Part shown: one piece after another, positions 61,245 through 64,000 of the stretch | How the letters are laid out: every line of letters starts with the position of its first letter | Position numbering within the stretch: position 1 is the first letter of the stretch | Assembly (NCBI GenBank): GCA_020081605.1 | Contig: JAHREC010000013.1 | Coordinates: forward strand, 2,046,001 to 2,110,000 | Reading direction: 5' to 3' | From: Albifimbria verrucaria | Taxonomy: Eukaryota; Ascomycota; Sordariomycetes; Hypocreales; Stachybotryaceae | Length of the DNA stretch: 64,000 nucleotides | Position numbers and translations under genes: made by a program | Notes under the pieces: model-generated | Told to the model about the DNA's origin: nothing | The model's database searches: none | Seen by the model: the letters and a program-made list of their open reading frames with translations, nothing else

Positions 61245-61902
61245 ATGGCTTTCTTCCCCGCCAGTTCTACAACGACGCCGCTTCCTTCACTCCCTCTTCC
61301 GTCTTCTTGACGACTTCGACAACTACTCGCGCCAGAACGACAATGGCAGCCGCCGATCTGGACTGCCTCTCTGGCAGCCCAAGTTCGACGTTCGCGAGAC
61401 CGATGAAGCTTACGAGCTTCATGGCGAGCTGCCTGGTGTTGACAAGAACAACGTTCACATTGAATTTACCGAGCCTCAGACCATGGTGATCCGGGGCAAG
61501 TCTGAGCGTGTCTACACCGCCGGCACTCCTCCTGCTGGTCACCTTGAGAACTCTGCCAAACAGGGCGCCATCACCGAAGGCGATGATGCCGCCAAGAGCT
61601 CCCACAAGGCTACCGTCGAGGATGAGAAGGAGGCCGAGAACAAACAGCAGGCTGAAGCCACCAACTCAACCTCTACCGAGGTCACCAAGCAGGCCGAGCA
61701 GAAGCAGACCGAGCAGAAGCAGCCTGTTGACAAGGCCAAGTACTGGATTTCCGAGCGAAGTGTCGGCGAGTTCGCTCGTACTTTCAACTTCCCTACTCGT
61801 GTCGATCAGGATGGAGTCTCTGCCAACTTCAAGGACGGCATCCTCAATATCTCGGTTCCCAAGGCGAAGAAGCACGAGTCTCGCCGCATCGCTGTCAACT
61901 AA
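61245..61902 (+). CDS. HSP30-type small heat-shock protein (alpha-crystallin family)
   Basis: ATP-independent holdase chaperone, 219 residues after correction. The alpha-crystallin domain begins KFDVRETDEAYELHGELPGV. It is split by a hydrophilic Gln/Glu/Lys/Thr-rich insert (roughly residues 105-160, with KQAEQKQTEQKQP), and it resumes at RTFNFPTRVDQDGVSANFKD. The C-terminal tail has the RIAV anchoring motif. Such an insert is usual in the fungal HSP30/HSP20 group. Two frame breaks near the N-terminus fit one missing base each: CCCC 61256-61259 (after MAFFP) and CCC 61292-61294. Without them only a 21-codon peptide would be made. No introns. The promoter carries two GAAAGTTC elements and a TATA box. 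Cytosolic. Confidence 0.88.
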
Positions 61903-62470
61903 GTGTTGCATGGCATGATGTTCTCACCGCAGTCATGACACTACCGAGTATTCCATCCACCACAGTTACTCTTCTTCGCATGCATCAGACTGGGGTTGGG
62001 TGTTGTTGGATTCATCCTTCTGTGCAATGACGATACAACGACTTAATGAGCTGTCTTTCCTTTACTTAGCATGTAGTCGTGTTATGATAATTAATCGAAA
62101 TATAATTTATTAGTTCAAAACAAAAAATCATCCATGGACCACTGTGAATAATTTGAAAATAGTACAGATGCTACCTAGTAATCAAAAGCGTCAAGACGCC
62201 TATAATCACATATCGTAGTAGGACAATATATAAGTAATATAGGGTAGGTGCTCACCCGAGCCGAAGACCCGATGCTATATTAGAGTTTGCACCAGTCACA
62301 TGATTTGGCGTCTTTGGGTGGCGTCGTCTGCCTAGAAGAGCGCGTCCCACCACGCGTTAACCATCAACATTCATCCCTCCTTTAAACACTCTTCCCATTT
62401 TCATCGCCACCGACGCTTCAAGGGTCAGACGTTTTCAAGTACGCCTTGATAAACAATCGCAACCGAAAAT
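61903..62470. other. Intergenic region between HSP30 and RAD51
   Basis: Spacer between same-strand genes. The first 300 bases are AT-rich (HSP30 3' UTR side) and the last 150 hold the RAD51 promoter. A CACGCGTTAA-containing word near 62351-62360 contains ACGCGT, the MluI cell-cycle box core known upstream of yeast DNA-replication and repair genes. Confidence 0.5.
62354..62359. promoter_or_regulatory. Possible MluI cell-cycle box (ACGCGT) upstream of RAD51
   Basis: ACGCGT palindrome about 115 bases before the RAD51 start codon. Yeast RAD51 and other DNA-synthesis genes are driven by such boxes through MBF. One copy only, so this is a weak inference. Confidence 0.35.
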
Positions 62471-63624
62471 ATGAGTGAAGAATACGATGAAACTCTGGTT
62501 GGAGAGGATGGCGGTATGACTGGCCCAGGCGCACCTACGCCACTCACAGCGCTCGAGGTAATTTCGTCTTTCTTGCCAGCCGGTGCGCCTCGTTAACATA
62601 TTTCATAGGGAGTTGCTGGCCTGTCAAAACGCGATATTCAACTGGTAATTGATGGAGGATACAATACGGTTGAGTCCGTGGCATACACACCTCGCCGTGT
62701 GCTCGAGCAGATCAAGGGCATTTCAGAGCAAAAGGCCACGAAGATTCTGACTGAAGGTGAGTCGTCCCGTGGAGTCGCATTTGTACTCAACAAATACTGA
62801 GATTCCATAGCATCGAAGCTGGTTCCCATGGGGTTCACAACCGCGACCGAGATGCATCATCGCCGAAGTGAGCTTATATCAATCACAACCGGATCCAAAA
62901 CCTCGACACGCTGCTTGCTGGTGGTATCGAGACCGGCTCAGTAACGGAGCTTTTTGGCGAGTTCAGAACAGGAAAGAGTCAAATCTGCCATACACTCGCC
63001 GTGACATGTCAATTGCCGTTTGACATGGGAGGTGGCGAGGGTAAATGCCTCTACATTGACACTGAGGGCACCTTTCGCCCGGTCAGACTTCTCAGCGTAG
63101 CGAACCGATACGGTTTGTCAGGCGAAGAAGTTTTGGACAATGTCGCGTACGCTCGAGCATACAACTCTGACCATCAACTTCAGCTGCTGAACCAGGCAGC
63201 GGCCATGATGTGCGAGACCAGATTCTCCCTGCTCATCGTTGACAGCGCAACATCTCTCTACCGAACGGACTATTTCGGGCGTGGAGAGCTTTCAAACCGT
63301 CAGACACATCTTGCAAAATTTCTCCGCATGCTGCAGCGGCTCGCGGATGAGTTTGGCATTGCAGTGGTCATCACGAACCAGGTTGTAGCCCAAGTGGATG
63401 GCGGACCAAGCGCAATGTTCAACCCAGACCCCAAGAAGCCCATTGGTGGCAATATTCTTGCCCATGCCAGTACGACCAGAATCAGCTTGAAGAAGGGTCG
63501 TGGAGAAACCAGAATCGCAAAGATCTACGATAGTCCCTGTCTTCCCGAGAGCGACACCCTATTTGCCATTAACGAGGATGGCATTGGCGATCCTGCCCCC
63601 AAGGACATGGAGAAGGAGAACTAA
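62471..63624 (+). CDS. RAD51: DNA repair recombinase RAD51
   Basis: Eukaryotic RecA-family recombinase, 349 residues after correction; forms the nucleoprotein filament for strand exchange in homologous recombination. An N-terminal acidic leader ([15 protein letters not shown]) precedes the helix-hairpin-helix domain. Walker A is GEFRTGKSQ, Walker [16 protein letters not shown], and the ATP-cap/L2 region is [32 protein letters not shown] follows, with the C-terminus at [13 protein letters not shown]. Introns: 62558-62608 (phase 0) and 62757-62810 (phase 1). One frame break at AAAA 62897-62900 (one missing A) lies between TTGSK and LDTLLAGG, one of the most conserved stretches of the family, which argues for sequence error. 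Expected nuclear. Confidence 0.95.
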
Positions 63625-64000
63625 AAGATGGATTGCTTCAAGACATTGGGTTTTGTGATGACGGTATGATATGTAAGGCGTCTAAGAGTTTGCATGGGTG
63701 CTGGCGTTTCTAAGTAGACTGTCATTTGGCTGGAGGCTGTAGGCTGTAGGCTGATATACTTGTAAAAGAATAAGCTACGGGAGATACGCGAGCATACAAA
63801 TTATTGCTTTATGGGTAATTGTTGTTAGAAAATAGCGCCTTCGAAACGAGTACTGAATTTGAGAATAGTACCATAGTTTGATTAAATTTTGCCAATTTAC
63901 AGCGTCCTAGTAGCCTTACAGCTTAAGTCTCAGTGCCATGATTTGTTCACAAATGGGATGCGCGAGCGAGGCCAAGCTAGTTTCCATTTCGGGGTTAGCG
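63625..64000. other. RAD51 downstream region
   Basis: 3' region of RAD51, AT-rich, with a tandem GCTGTAGGCTGTAGGCTG at about 63737-63754. No further gene is seen before the window ends. Confidence 0.5.

Overview
This window is nuclear DNA of a filamentous ascomycete, most likely a Sordariomycete of the order Hypocreales. Genes carry short introns of about 46 to 140 bases with GTAAGT/GTATGT-like donors, CTAAC-type branch points and TAG/CAG acceptors. The gene content is typical of filamentous fungi: a Zn2Cys6 regulator, a TRP/FLC-type membrane protein, a fungal HSP30 and an RRM+YTH protein. Intergenic DNA contains CT/GA tracts and TACCTAC/GGTACC low-complexity islands. I see no viral, plasmid, CRISPR or intact transposon content.

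Layout, left to right: bHLH regulator (2032-3649 +); Zn2Cys6 regulator (5134-6678 +) convergent with a medium-chain reductase (7007-8176 -); a small 78-residue ORF (8981-9216 -); a membrane-anchored glutaredoxin (11021-11922 -); a small secreted protein (12663-12965 -); ER chaperone exchange factor SIL1 (13947-15186 +); SET/MYND protein (15583-17356 +); RNA exonuclease of the REX1 type (17794-19997 +); TRP/FLC-like membrane protein (20816-24295 -); MutL homologue (26677-29618 -) divergent from lumazine synthase (30256-30929 +); a large low-complexity protein of unknown function (31385-34287 -); a gene-poor 6.4 kb; a cation diffusion facilitator (40744-42781 +); PI 4-kinase STT4 (42988-49100 -) divergent from proteasome subunit PRE7 (49354-50199 +); another gene-poor 6.9 kb; an RRM+YTH RNA-binding protein (57072-59109 +); HSP30 (61245-61902 +); RAD51 (62471-63624 +).

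Most of these are housekeeping genes (DNA repair, proteasome, lipid kinase, ER folding, riboflavin, RNA processing) with no operon logic. The only accessory-looking pair is the Zn2Cys6 regulator and the reductase, and they have no synthase beside them.

The dominant oddity is that 14 of the 19 genes cannot be read in one frame. By eye I infer about 39 single-base frame changes. About 33 behave as one missing base, and most sit in C or G runs of three or more. Protein continuity is conserved on both sides of each break, there are no accompanying nonsense substitutions, and highly conserved genes such as RAD51, STT4 and HSP30 are affected. This points to systematic homopolymer errors in the underlying assembly, not to pseudogenes or programmed frameshifting. 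The CDS entries give full gene spans, with introns and suspected indel sites described. I did not find a convincing novel biological system; the best candidates for follow-up are the small ORFs, the unknown low-complexity protein, and the RRM+YTH protein with its long upstream region.
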